Origin: Chitinophaga polysaccharea
Lineage (GTDB): Bacteria > Bacteroidota > Bacteroidia > Chitinophagales > Chitinophagaceae
Length of the DNA: 64,000 nt
Assembly (NCBI RefSeq): GCF_007829335.1
Contig: NZ_VIWO01000001.1
Coordinates: 1,116,001 to 1,180,000 of the forward strand
Reading direction: 5' to 3'
Under the pieces are notes generated by a model. It was given only the letters and a program-made list of their open reading frames with translations. It did no database searches and had not been told where the DNA came from. The translations under genes and the position numbers were made by a program. Of this stretch, positions 55,801 to 63,647 are shown one piece after another (position 1 is the first letter of the stretch; each line of letters begins with the position of its first letter).

Positions 55801-56478
55801 GGTTACCACCACTTCTCCCAACACTTTTTTAGTAGCGCTGGAAGGTACCATGTTGATATCCAGTGCGCCTCTTTTGGTAACGGGAATGGTTTGTTCGCCG
55901 AAGGTGGGAGCAGTTACCAGGATGGTATCGCCAACGCCGGCCTTGATTGTATAGTTACCTGTAGGATCGGTTTGTGCATTCAGTTTTGCCGTTTTGTTCC
56001 TGATCACTGCGCCGGGAATAGGAGTGCCTTTATCATCTTTCACTGTTCCGCTGAGCGGGAATTTACCTACTTCACTTTTAGCGGTAGCCGGATCCGGAGG
56101 GAGGATTAATGCAGTATCCTCTTTAGGTTTGGCAGTGGGTTTTGTGGTATCAGTAGCGGGTTTCCTGGTGGTATCCTGTTTACTGGTATCTGTTGCAGCA
56201 GGTTTAATGACTACCGGAGTAGTGGTATCCTGTTTGGGTTTGGTACTGGTATCAGCAGCGGGCTTAATGACTACCGGAACGGTGGTATCAGCCGGTACTG
56301 ATCTGGCTGTGAGGTACCCTTCGGGTTTTGCGTATGCGCTGCTGGAAGTATAGCAGAAAAGGGCATAGCACAGGCCCGACCAGGCTAGTACATGGCTTCT
56401 CATTGTATAATGAAAGATTTGGTTACAAACTTTTTCGACAGGATTCCTATACTGTCTGTTATTATATTGCTTATCCAT
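52891..56478 (-). CDS. SusC/RagA-family TonB-dependent outer-membrane transporter with Pro/Thr-rich N-terminal extension
   Basis: About 1195 aa from the ATG at 56478; a signal-peptide-like MRSHVLAWSG start at 56403 is an alternative. A hydrophobic export segment ends near SSAYAKPEG (~50). A repetitive Asp/Thr/Pro/Lys linker follows (~60-125), then a carboxypeptidase-regulatory domain (~135-210, SGTVKDDKGTPIPGAVI), the SusC plug (SGSAVQEAKEVNFVNALSG, SILGDNNAFFILDG) and a TonB barrel ending in LNVSF. Pairs with the SusD downstream. The usual DUF4974/anti-sigma genes are absent, as are CAZymes. Confidence 0.9.
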   Translation of the reverse strand: MDKQYNNRQYRNPVEKVCNQIFHYTMRSHVLAWSGLCYALFCYTSSSAYAKPEGYLTARSVPADTTVPVVIKPAADTSTKPKQDTTTPVVIKPAATDTSKQDTTRKPATDTTKPTAKPKEDTALILPPDPATAKSEVGKFPLSGTVKDDKGTPIPGAVIRNKTAKLNAQTDPTGNYTIKAGVGDTILVTAPTFGEQTIPVTKRGALDINMVPSSATKKVLGEVVVTALGIKKNPRSVGYAIQEVSGSAVQEAKEVNFVNALSGKVPGVQISTNTGSMGGSSKITIRGVKSILGDNNAFFILDGVPMMNSVTNQGGQQNGGGGYDYGSPLQDINPEDIENISVLKGAAATALYGSRGANGVLLITTKKRPDSEKGIGVTYSLNAQVDQVAVLPKYQNQYGGGSAGSFDTLYYNQHPEGFLNEQSATYDDNNGKGRYDLLPKYAVDESWGPKLDGRKIRPYWSWDKNKNNPFFGQTDTWSPHPNNVKNFYRTGFTLTNNISLAGSNDKGGFRLSYGNMDQSFVLPNATNKRNNLSVNGNYEVTKGVRAVASINYTSLRVKGRPGTGFTGPNPTLQFTMYGQRQLDIEKEKRYKYDDGSQITWNRKAWNDPGISSSNGPYWNRYMDYETDSRNRLHGYAGVDIDATKWLSFSGRVFMDDYNTLEEERTAQDYIPGTYIKRIRTSREMNYQVTADIKKNFGTDLQLNATVGGNVMHRLWTTTGGVTNGGFIIKDIYNLNNSIQTATPIDEYYEKQINSVFATANLGYKNFLFLDLTGRSDWTSTLQKGNNQYFYPSASLSFVFSDLLKEWKWLSYGKLRGSLAAVGNDADPYHSFNTFDYIPPFGGNPIGQFNATYNNIALKPERTTEVETGVELKFLDNRVGLDLTYYRRVTKDQIITLPVSAPSGYLGAYVNGGSVENKGVEIGLNLNPIRLRGGFRWDINANIAFNRNKLLNLNIPQYNTSLPILTIGTDRRTQKVSVVAEVGEPLGTLRGTDYTYLNGQKVVDSLGRYVPSAIHNIGNAYPDYVGGITNTFSYKGFYLSALVDFQHGGQFFSYTNLYGEKSGLLESTVANNIRETGITVPGVTADGKPNQTKISAQDHFQYNGGNAISTANLYDASYIYLREAKLGYNLPESWYKKIGAQNVRVSLYGRNLWLIKSNAPNVDPSNILNSASNIQGIEGGALPSLRSYGINLNVSF
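56181..56289 (-). repeat. Imperfect direct repeats coding the SusC N-terminal linker
   Basis: Two copies of a ~46-49-bp unit (56181-56229 and 56244-56289), encoding DTTxPVVIKPAADT-type repeats between the signal peptide and the regulatory domain. The copies are similar but not identical, as expected for an old tandem duplication. Confidence 0.7.
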
Positions 56479-56536
56479 CAATATAACAATACAATCAAAA
56501 GGGCTTCTACAATGGGTTGTAAAAGAAAAAAAAGTA

Positions 56537-56983
56537 TTATTTCAGCGTTTTCCTCATTTCGTAGTGTGGGATTCCCACCTCTGTAAATTCTTCTCCACAG
56601 ATTTCATAATTTAACTTCAGATAGAAGCCTATGGCCTCTTTTCGGGCATGCATGGTAAGTACGGTGAAGTTGTTGTTACGTGCATAGGTTTCTGCAAACA
56701 TGATAATTTCACTGCCTGCTCCTTTACCCTGCAGGGCCGGCGAAACGGCCATCTGCCTGAGTTGTACGGTATCTTCACTGATGGGTGTGAGGATGCAGCA
56801 GCCTGCCAGCATTTCTTTGTCATTCACTGTGGTAAAGCCTGCAATAAAGATGTCATTTATTTCTTTTTGCAGCTGTTCATCCGAAAAGGTGAGCCCCAGC
56901 GGTTTGCGCAGCACTTCATTGCGAAGGTCGAGCATGGTGTGATAGTCGCAACTACCGTATTCGAGTATACGAAAATTCAGCAT
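56537..56983 (-). CDS. GNAT-family N-acetyltransferase
   Basis: 148 aa, one complete GNAT domain. The acetyl-CoA site pattern is visible in QMAVSPALQGKGAGSEIIMFAE, preceded by the strand AGCCILTPI. The acceptor cannot be told. It is upstream of the SusC gene on the same strand with a 58-bp gap, which may make it part of the same transcript or a separate unit. Confidence 0.85.
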   Translation of the reverse strand: MLNFRILEYGSCDYHTMLDLRNEVLRKPLGLTFSDEQLQKEINDIFIAGFTTVNDKEMLAGCCILTPISEDTVQLRQMAVSPALQGKGAGSEIIMFAETYARNNNFTVLTMHARKEAIGFYLKLNYEICGEEFTEVGIPHYEMRKTLK

Positions 56984-57071
56984 ATTTGCCTGGTACGTTA
57001 GTGAATGTTAAAGGTAGGCAATTGGACCGGGAGCTGGATAAGTAGGTGCTGAATGCTGTTCTGTAGCAGGT

Positions 57072-58004
57072 TCAGGAGTGCTGTGAATGGAAATAATCGA
57101 TGATCAGCTGGCTCACGGACTTTACTTCCAGCATATCATCGTTGATGGTAAGTGCATTAGGGTGCGTGTCGGTACACACCACCTTTTTTATGAGACCGCT
57201 TTTTTTGATCTTATCGAAACCATTTCCAGCAAATATGCCATGGGTGGTGATTACACAGATTTCTTCAGCGCCGGCTTCGTGGTAGGATTCGGCTGCATGA
57301 ATGAGCGAGCCCCCGGTACGGATCATATCATCGTAGATGATAACGGTTTTACCTTTTACGTCGGCATTAATACCGGTGATGGCCGTTTCATCGCCGGAGA
57401 TGCGGCGTTTAAACACGAAGGCTGCCGGTACATGCAAGTCGTTTGCGAGTGATTCTACCCATTTAGCTCTGCCGGCATCTGTGCTGGCCAATACAAAAGG
57501 CTGACCTGCTGCGAGTTCCAGGGCCGCCGCTTTTATCAGTTCTTTTGCATATAGATGAACAGGGCGAACATCATTTTCAAAGTACCAGGTAATTCCATCT
57601 ACATGCAGATCTATCATTACAATCCTATTGCCACGGGAAGTATTAGGAAGCGATGAAAACAGTACTGCGCGTGTTTTGGCTTTGACAATTTCCCCATATT
57701 TTACTGCCCGCTCCATGGTAGAGTATCCGAAGAAAGGGATGATAATGGTGAGGGAGAAAGCGCCCAACTGTACACAGCCGCTGGCGAGGTCGTATAATTC
57801 CAGGGTTTCTTTGTCGTCGATAGTGCCGCCTATTAAAATAACTTCCTTGTTACTGACATTACTTAAAATGCAGTGATAGTGTTCTCCATCAGGGAAATCG
57901 CGGATGTCCAGTACTCCGTTTTCCCAGGATGGACCTGTAATATCAAGGATCCGGTTTTTTAAATACTGGTAGTGTTGTGTAGCAAAAACTATCTTCTGTG
58001 GCAT
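57072..58004 (-). CDS. Ribose-phosphate pyrophosphokinase-like protein (paralogue)
   Basis: 310 aa from the ATG at 58004. The frame extends to 58103, but the extra 33 residues are unlike the family and AT-rich. PRPP synthetases transfer pyrophosphate from ATP to ribose-5-phosphate. Present are the RGNRIVMIDLHVDGI segment (Mg/ribose region), VFKRRISGDE (flexible loop) and the PRPP-binding DDMIRTGGSLIHAAE. The usual fifth residue Asp of this motif is Arg. The N-terminus (ATQHYQYLKNRIL) differs from canonical Prs, so it may be a paralogue with a changed role. Likely homo-oligomeric and cytoplasmic. Confidence 0.82.
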   Translation of the reverse strand: MPQKIVFATQHYQYLKNRILDITGPSWENGVLDIRDFPDGEHYHCILSNVSNKEVILIGGTIDDKETLELYDLASGCVQLGAFSLTIIIPFFGYSTMERAVKYGEIVKAKTRAVLFSSLPNTSRGNRIVMIDLHVDGITWYFENDVRPVHLYAKELIKAAALELAAGQPFVLASTDAGRAKWVESLANDLHVPAAFVFKRRISGDETAITGINADVKGKTVIIYDDMIRTGGSLIHAAESYHEAGAEEICVITTHGIFAGNGFDKIKKSGLIKKVVCTDTHPNALTINDDMLEVKSVSQLIIDYFHSQHS

Positions 58005-58142
58005 GACATTTACCCGATAAATCTGTAATAATCGTAAAAATAAGTGATTGAAGGGATATTTATAACGTTGATAATTAATATTTTTGTTGGTTAGCACTAG
58101 CACACGCCCTGTTTTTTAACTTTTCGTTTAGGGGTAGAGCAT

Positions 58143-58150
58143 TAAATTTG
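58143..58150 (+). promoter_or_regulatory. Candidate promoter -7 of the regulatory-domain protein gene
   Basis: TAAATTTG, an exact TAnnTTTG match, 16 bp before the ATG at 58167. Another exact match, TATTTTTG, lies at 58079-58086. Confidence 0.45.
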
Positions 58151-58166
58151 AGAGATTAGCACATTC

Positions 58167-58898
58167 ATGATTCGTATTACAGCATATATAGGAGCACTGT
58201 TTTTCTTCTTTTTCATTAGCATAGAGGGTACTGTCGCGCAGGTGAGGTTATCCGGTATGGTAGCAGATCAGGAAACCAAAACGGGATTGCCTTTTGTTAC
58301 GATTGTTAACAAGAGGACCATGACCGGCGTACTCAGTAATGAAAACGGCCGGTTTTACATAGAGTCGTTACCAGGAGATACGCTCGAATTCTCTATGTTG
58401 AGTTATACTACCAAGCTACTGATTACCCCGGGCATGTCTTCCACTATGGATGTGTATATGCAAAAACGCATGTTTGAGCTGCAAGGGGTAAATGTAACGG
58501 GTAAAGGATATAAAAAAGATTCATTGGCTATGAGAGATGAGTATGGCCGTTATTTTAATTATCATAAGCCTGGCGCAGTAGATGTATTGAAAACATTGCC
58601 TGCCAATCCTATTACGGCACTAACTTACCTGGTGCCCAGCAAGGTACGTAAGCGGAAAGAGCAATTTCATGAACAGTTGTTATACTGGGAAAAGGAAAAG
58701 TTTATAGACTACCGGTATTCCCCGGAGCTGGTAGGAAAAATGACCAAGCTGCAAAGTCCTGAGCTGGATTCGTTTATGCATGAATACAGGCCAGGGTACC
58801 AGTTCCTCAACACTGCGTCGGATTATGACCTGCTCTTGTATATCAAGCAATCTTTTGAGGAATACCAGAGAAAGAAACAGGATAAGAAAGAACCTTAA
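58167..58898 (+). CDS. Carboxypeptidase-regulatory-like domain protein
   Basis: 243 aa. Signal peptide 1-24 (GTVAQ), a CarboxypepD_reg-like beta-sandwich (~27-108; LSGMVADQETKTGLPFVTIV, GVLSNENGRFYIESLPGDTL), then ~130 residues without a known domain, Lys-rich at the end. Such proteins are common in Bacteroidota, periplasmic or outer-membrane-facing, and of unknown role. Monocistronic, followed by a terminator. Confidence 0.82.
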   Translation: MIRITAYIGALFFFFFISIEGTVAQVRLSGMVADQETKTGLPFVTIVNKRTMTGVLSNENGRFYIESLPGDTLEFSMLSYTTKLLITPGMSSTMDVYMQKRMFELQGVNVTGKGYKKDSLAMRDEYGRYFNYHKPGAVDVLKTLPANPITALTYLVPSKVRKRKEQFHEQLLYWEKEKFIDYRYSPELVGKMTKLQSPELDSFMHEYRPGYQFLNTASDYDLLLYIKQSFEEYQRKKQDKKEP

Positions 58899-58906
58899 GA
58901 ATAATA

Positions 58907-58940
58907 GCGCCGGGTGAAAACACCTGGCGCGTTTTTTTTT
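58907..58940 (+). terminator. Terminator of the regulatory-domain protein gene
   Basis: Stem GCGCCGGGTG (58907-58916) / CACCTGGCGC (58921-58930) with an AAAA loop and one G-T pair, then GTTTTTTTTT. Confidence 0.85.
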
Positions 58941-58959
58941 GTTAGTACGCATTGGGTTG

Positions 58960-60099
58960 TTATAAATCGTAGTCTGACGATTCGATTATTTTTTTTAAAC
59001 TTTCAAGCGAATAATAATGTTGTTGCCGGATATAGTCTCTTAGCCCAGGGTCTTTTTGAATGATCCGCTCCAGTACAGAAAAATCAGGCCAGTTGCTATT
59101 TAACGCTCCCAGGAATTTATGAAAGAGCGGTTCGTAAACAATAGCGATATAAGCAACAATTTTTCTTTTTTCATTGAGGGTGAATAGATCGTACGGCTGG
59201 TGGGTAAATATCTCATTAGGCCTGTTGTCATATAGCATGTTTGCATATTTATCCAGTGCATCGAGGAGCTGGTGGTCGTGGGCAGCAGTATGCCGGAAGA
59301 TCCATTTCAGCAATTCTTCTTTTATTTCCAATACACCCAGCGCATTTTTAACGAAGATGATATTACCTATTGTCGGTTTCCTTTCATCTTCCATATCGAA
59401 GTAATCGTTCATGACAAGATCATTTATTTTAGGTTCTTTTGTATAGCCAAAAGAGGTGACGAGGGTTTTTAAAAGGAGGGAATCTTCCTGGAGCAGATAG
59501 GCAAGATCGGGCTGGCTGTTGTTGAAGAGGTATTTGTTGAGCGCGACAAATTTTTGTAGCGCTTTAATAGTATAATGGCTGCTATCCACGAATTCTATAA
59601 AGTCGCCCAGGAATGGAACTGTTGTAATGAACGAGTGTTCCTTTGGAATAAAGAAATTATCAATAGTATAATCAAATTCAAGGTCCTCGTTGCTTTTTTT
59701 TTCAGCAAATACTGTTAAGAATTTATCTCGTATTCTGACTTTGTCGTTTTCTGATTTTAGTATGTCGCCGAATATTTCATGTAGTCTATTTTTGAAACTT
59801 TTCTGGTCGATTTCGTTGAAACCACTATCCCTTAAGCCTTGAGCAAGTAAGGGAAGTGCAATATTTACGTCTCTTTCTGAATAGATATGGAGTGGTGTTG
59901 TATCGCCCTCTATTTCTTCCAGATGGTCTTGTAATTGATATACTTGTTTTATGGAATCTATGTTTGATGTATACATTTTGCTTTGGTTGTTGGATAAACT
60001 TATTTGACTTAAAGACGTGTTTTTGGAGGTAGTAGTGTTATGACAACCAACTGCACACACAGCAGTGATAATAATTGAGAATGTTTGATAAGGTTTCAT
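58960..60099 (-). CDS. Lipoprotein, candidate immunity protein for the adjacent PAAR-like effector
   Basis: 379 aa. Lipoprotein signal with lipobox AVGC (Cys19), then a Ser/Asn/Thr-rich linker and ~330 residues of mostly helical, charged sequence of no family I recognise. Starts 6 nt after the stop of the 1101-aa PAAR-like effector, so co-transcribed. A lipoprotein next to a predicted cell-wall-degrading effector would sit in the periplasm where the toxin acts, as in many effector-immunity pairs. The immunity role is inferred from position only. Confidence 0.7.
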   Translation of the reverse strand: MKPYQTFSIIITAVCAVGCHNTTTSKNTSLSQISLSNNQSKMYTSNIDSIKQVYQLQDHLEEIEGDTTPLHIYSERDVNIALPLLAQGLRDSGFNEIDQKSFKNRLHEIFGDILKSENDKVRIRDKFLTVFAEKKSNEDLEFDYTIDNFFIPKEHSFITTVPFLGDFIEFVDSSHYTIKALQKFVALNKYLFNNSQPDLAYLLQEDSLLLKTLVTSFGYTKEPKINDLVMNDYFDMEDERKPTIGNIIFVKNALGVLEIKEELLKWIFRHTAAHDHQLLDALDKYANMLYDNRPNEIFTHQPYDLFTLNEKRKIVAYIAIVYEPLFHKFLGALNSNWPDFSVLERIIQKDPGLRDYIRQQHYYSLESLKKIIESSDYDL

Positions 60100-60105
60100 A
60101 AGGAG

Positions 60106-63100
60106 TCATTTTTTTTGTCTTAATCCGATGTGGAAATGATTTTGGTGTACTCTTGTAACTTTACTAAGGGTATTTTTAATATGTTCCCGAAAAGCATAAT
60201 TATTGGTAAATCCCCATTTCCTGGCGACTTCGAGAATATTTTCCAATACGCTGATAAAATCGTTCTCACTTTTATATACCTTCATCGCCTCACTCCAAAG
60301 CACTTCTCCTGATTTATTAGAGCTTCCTGGATACCGGATGTCTATATCATTCCCATCTATATGTCCCTTATGCCCGATATTTCTTTTATCAGCTGCGGAA
60401 ATATCATTGAAGTATAGCTTGTCTTTGTAACCGTTTTTGGGAAGCGAATAGAAGAAGCCGAATAGTGGTGCTGCTATTTCCGGGGCTATGTAGTTATCTC
60501 CGCCTTTGTCCCGCTGCCCATACCGGCCCCAGTTAGGGCCAGTTTCGGGGAAGGGCAGCAAGTGACAGCGATTTTTTTCGACTATATAGGTACGAACCAG
60601 GTTACGGGAAACGTATACATCATACTGATATTTGTTGCTAGCCGGGTTATGGCGAACCAGCTTGTAGGTAAAGGTGTCGGTGTCGATACAGTAGCGGTTC
60701 GTCATTTCAGTACTGACGGTTTTATAGCGGCATCTGCGAACATGGAATGCCAGGGACGTAGCGTTATCAAAAGCATGTTGTTTTTCACTATGATTGCTTT
60801 TGCCATTAACAACTATTTCTTTGCCGACCTGTTGACTAACGGCGATTGTTGCGTTCCTGCTGCTATTGGCAATCAAAGGCAGCCCTTTTGACACCCAGAA
60901 CGCCATGGCTGATAGGGTGGCAATCTTCATGTTGCTGGCTACGAGGTCGGGATGGGCTATCACATCTGCTTGTTCCTTTATCGTGTAGTTGTTGGCGTAG
61001 GCATATGCTTCCCTGCCAGTTATCTGTATCAGCCCTCGCCCTCTGAAGTTCCAGCCATCGCCGGCAACGGTATTGCCCAGTGATTTACCTTTAGCAGATC
61101 CGGGGCCATAAGCATAATTAGCGATGTGCTGCATATTTTGCTGGCTGACGCCTGGATGAGCAGGTTTCTTCACCTGGCGTCCCCACTCCTTTGCTTTTTT
61201 GCGACCTTCAGTGGTTTTGAAAGCGCGAAAGTTGGCAGGGAGGTCTTCCCAATACCAGTTGAAATTTTCACCTTCTTTTATTTTAAGACTGCCACCGCAC
61301 TCGACAATGATCTGTGCGAAAAAATGCGCTTTGTTCCAGCAGGAGTTCATTCCTGTTAATTGCATATACTTATTGTAGATGCCTGCAACAGGCAGTAACA
61401 AGGCTTTACTGGCATTTGGAAATATTCTCTCCAGCTGTGCAGTGGTGATATTTTCCTCACAACGGGGACATTCCGGCAACTCGTCATCACCCAGCGCTTC
61501 TCCCACTACTACCTGGGCATTGGAACCGGCAAATTTATTCAGTAACCCATGGAGACCATCAGATAGCTTTATGTGCTGGTAGTAGCTAATGCTGCCGGGG
61601 TTTAACAGGTTGTTATCAGCTATTTCAGCGGGATACAGGTATTTGTTGGTAGCAGATATTTTTACCGCAACGTAGAAACTGCGATAACACTGTTCTTCCA
61701 GGAATTTCCCTGTTTTAAGAGAAAGCGTGTTAATCAGTACATCGCAGGTTTCACTATCATTTACCTGGATTTCCTTACGGCAATGGCATATATCTTCTTC
61801 CTGGAACTTGTTTTCCCATATTTCAAATAACAGGGTTTCTTCCGAGAGGTTGCTGGTTTGTATATGTACCGTGATTTTCTCTCCGTATGGATATACCTTG
61901 TAGGCCGGTACATGATGGCTGTCGAAGAACTGTATAGATATTATTTCCTTCACATCTTTTACCTGGAGATATTTCCCCATTTCCGCTCCTCTTAACTGCT
62001 GCTGTTTTCGAGGAAGCCAATATTTTTTATCATGACAGCAAATAACTTTCATGCCAGCAAACTGTATGCTGTCTTCTGTTTGTGCTATGGCGAATAATAA
62101 ATTACTGGTACCCCATTGGAAGGAAGATGCCGTGAGTATAGGCTTCAAATTTTTGGTATTGATCGCTACAGTTAGCGTACCGGTATCATCGAATTTTACC
62201 TGACCGATTGCCTTTACGTGACAGATCCGGTTTGCGGGTGTGCTTTGCAGCAGATGCAGGGTAATCGCTTCGTTACCGGCTTCGGGGCTGACAATAGTGA
62301 TATAGATATTTTCCTGCCATCCTGCCCGAGGCTTATAGATATTTTGCTGATCAACAAAACACCATCGGGTGACAGTAGCATATACTGCGTTTATTTCCAC
62401 TGTTTGTACTGATTGTTTTAACCGGGCACTAATCATAAATGCTCCCTCGTGAGGTACAAATGCGTTTTCGTGTACGTCGCGGCCTGCGCCGTAGGGTTTC
62501 CATATAATGGGACCATCGAGGTTTTCGTCATAAGGCATTAATGTTTGCGCTGTTAATGTATAGCGTTTACCTACTATCCAGTTGGTATCGGAACCATCTA
62601 CTTTTATTGCCTGTATTTCATTGTTTTTTACTTCGAAATACCTGCGGGCCTGTTGCGGTTTTGATGGAGGCAAGTCTATCAGTGCCGATATACAGTATTT
62701 CCCCGGAATGGTAAAGTGGGTATGGCCATCAAGCATAAGTGATGCGCCTATACCCACTTGTTTACCATTTAAGTGCCATTGGGTGGCAGCTGCAGAAGAA
62801 GACGACAGCTTAGCAGGGGACATCATGTCTGATGCCTGGAAACTAAGGGAGGTTCGGGGTCTAACGATATGGTTAACAAAGGGGTTAACAATAAATGCTA
62901 CAGTTGGTTTTTGTTCTGGAAATAAAGACTTTGTCGTTTGTTGATTATTGCAGGTTCGCGCCGCTGGGGCAGCAGTGTTGGTAGTATCAGAAGGTATGGA
63001 TGTTGTCATTTCCGCAGGATGACATGCAACGATAGTTTCGTTGGTATCGTTTGTCGCAGGGGATGGTGTTTGACCGTGATGAGTAATAGTAATACAGGGG

Positions 63101-63411
63101 ATGCCGGCTACGGTACAATATGCCTTGCTGTTTTCCGTGAGTATTTTGCCATCGTTAGCCAGCACTATGTGGGGTAATGTATCCCGCCATTGCGAAACGG
63201 CTGGTATGCAGGCGTTTTGCGTGAGACTGCAACGTCCGAATGTAGCGGGCATGAATGGATTTCCCAGTTCTGTACTGCTGGCAACGGGTCTGGCGTTGCC
63301 GGAGTGGTCATTCATATATTCGTTGGTATTCAGCACCTGGAGTTTACTGTTGGTAGTACCAAATCGACACTGGCACACCGCTCCCTGTACCACAAAATGT
63401 TTGTCAGCCAT
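60106..63411 (-). CDS. PAAR-like (DUF4280) protein with GH19-like and MepA/M15-like peptidoglycan hydrolase regions
   Basis: 1101 aa. Residues 1-~115: DUF4280/PAAR-like tip domain (VVQGAVCQCRFGTTNSKLQV, NPFMPATFGRC, GIPCITITHHGQT). Residues ~170-640: several beta-sandwich-like, probably Ig-type segments. Residues ~670-860: GH19 chitinase/muramidase-like region, with HFFAQIIVECGG (possible catalytic Glu704) and GDGWNFRGRGLIQITGREAY (~780-800). Residues ~1005-1098: MepA/M15-like metallopeptidase pattern, with GHKGHIDGNDIDIRYPG and HQNHFHIGL supplying His/Asp ligands. Expected role: a toxin cargo loaded at a VgrG spike that cuts glycan and peptide bonds. Lies between VgrG-like and lipoprotein genes. 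Confidence 0.8.
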   Translation of the reverse strand: MADKHFVVQGAVCQCRFGTTNSKLQVLNTNEYMNDHSGNARPVASSTELGNPFMPATFGRCSLTQNACIPAVSQWRDTLPHIVLANDGKILTENSKAYCTVAGIPCITITHHGQTPSPATNDTNETIVACHPAEMTTSIPSDTTNTAAPAARTCNNQQTTKSLFPEQKPTVAFIVNPFVNHIVRPRTSLSFQASDMMSPAKLSSSSAAATQWHLNGKQVGIGASLMLDGHTHFTIPGKYCISALIDLPPSKPQQARRYFEVKNNEIQAIKVDGSDTNWIVGKRYTLTAQTLMPYDENLDGPIIWKPYGAGRDVHENAFVPHEGAFMISARLKQSVQTVEINAVYATVTRWCFVDQQNIYKPRAGWQENIYITIVSPEAGNEAITLHLLQSTPANRICHVKAIGQVKFDDTGTLTVAINTKNLKPILTASSFQWGTSNLLFAIAQTEDSIQFAGMKVICCHDKKYWLPRKQQQLRGAEMGKYLQVKDVKEIISIQFFDSHHVPAYKVYPYGEKITVHIQTSNLSEETLLFEIWENKFQEEDICHCRKEIQVNDSETCDVLINTLSLKTGKFLEEQCYRSFYVAVKISATNKYLYPAEIADNNLLNPGSISYYQHIKLSDGLHGLLNKFAGSNAQVVVGEALGDDELPECPRCEENITTAQLERIFPNASKALLLPVAGIYNKYMQLTGMNSCWNKAHFFAQIIVECGGSLKIKEGENFNWYWEDLPANFRAFKTTEGRKKAKEWGRQVKKPAHPGVSQQNMQHIANYAYGPGSAKGKSLGNTVAGDGWNFRGRGLIQITGREAYAYANNYTIKEQADVIAHPDLVASNMKIATLSAMAFWVSKGLPLIANSSRNATIAVSQQVGKEIVVNGKSNHSEKQHAFDNATSLAFHVRRCRYKTVSTEMTNRYCIDTDTFTYKLVRHNPASNKYQYDVYVSRNLVRTYIVEKNRCHLLPFPETGPNWGRYGQRDKGGDNYIAPEIAAPLFGFFYSLPKNGYKDKLYFNDISAADKRNIGHKGHIDGNDIDIRYPGSSNKSGEVLWSEAMKVYKSENDFISVLENILEVARKWGFTNNYAFREHIKNTLSKVTRVHQNHFHIGLRQKK

Positions 63412-63446
63412 CTTATAGTTTTACAAGTGTATGATAGTTGAACGCG

Positions 63447-63635
63447 TTACGCTTCCCGTGTTTGCGTTGCAGTACTGTTTTTGATAAACCTTATCCCGGT
63501 TTGTTTTCCGTGGATAACAATAGATTTGATGGCATAGAGCGTCAATGGTCCATGGGAATTCCAGTGGATGCTTCTGCAGTTTTCTGTATATCTTTTACAG
63601 ATAATAGATAGTTTTCCTGTGGAATTGTTATTCAT
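63447..63635 (-). CDS. Small 62-aa ORF between the VgrG-like and effector genes
   Basis: 62 aa from the ATG at 63635, 12 nt after the VgrG-like stop and 35 nt before the effector start, so placed like an operon gene. It is mostly polar with a beta-strand-like end (SIVIHGKQTGIRFIKN). No family is recognised. It could be a remnant of the spike C-terminus or a small chaperone. Reality as a gene is uncertain. Confidence 0.45.
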   Translation of the reverse strand: MNNNSTGKLSIICKRYTENCRSIHWNSHGPLTLYAIKSIVIHGKQTGIRFIKNSTATQTREA

Positions 63636-63647
63636 ATGGTTAATGTT

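Noticed and set aside
51386..56478. Polysaccharide utilisation locus
   Set aside because: SusC/SusD present, but no carbohydrate-active enzyme or sensor gene next to them.
58000..58103. 33-residue N-terminal extension of the PRPP-synthetase-like gene
   Set aside because: AT-rich and unlike the family; MPQKIVFATQ is the natural start.
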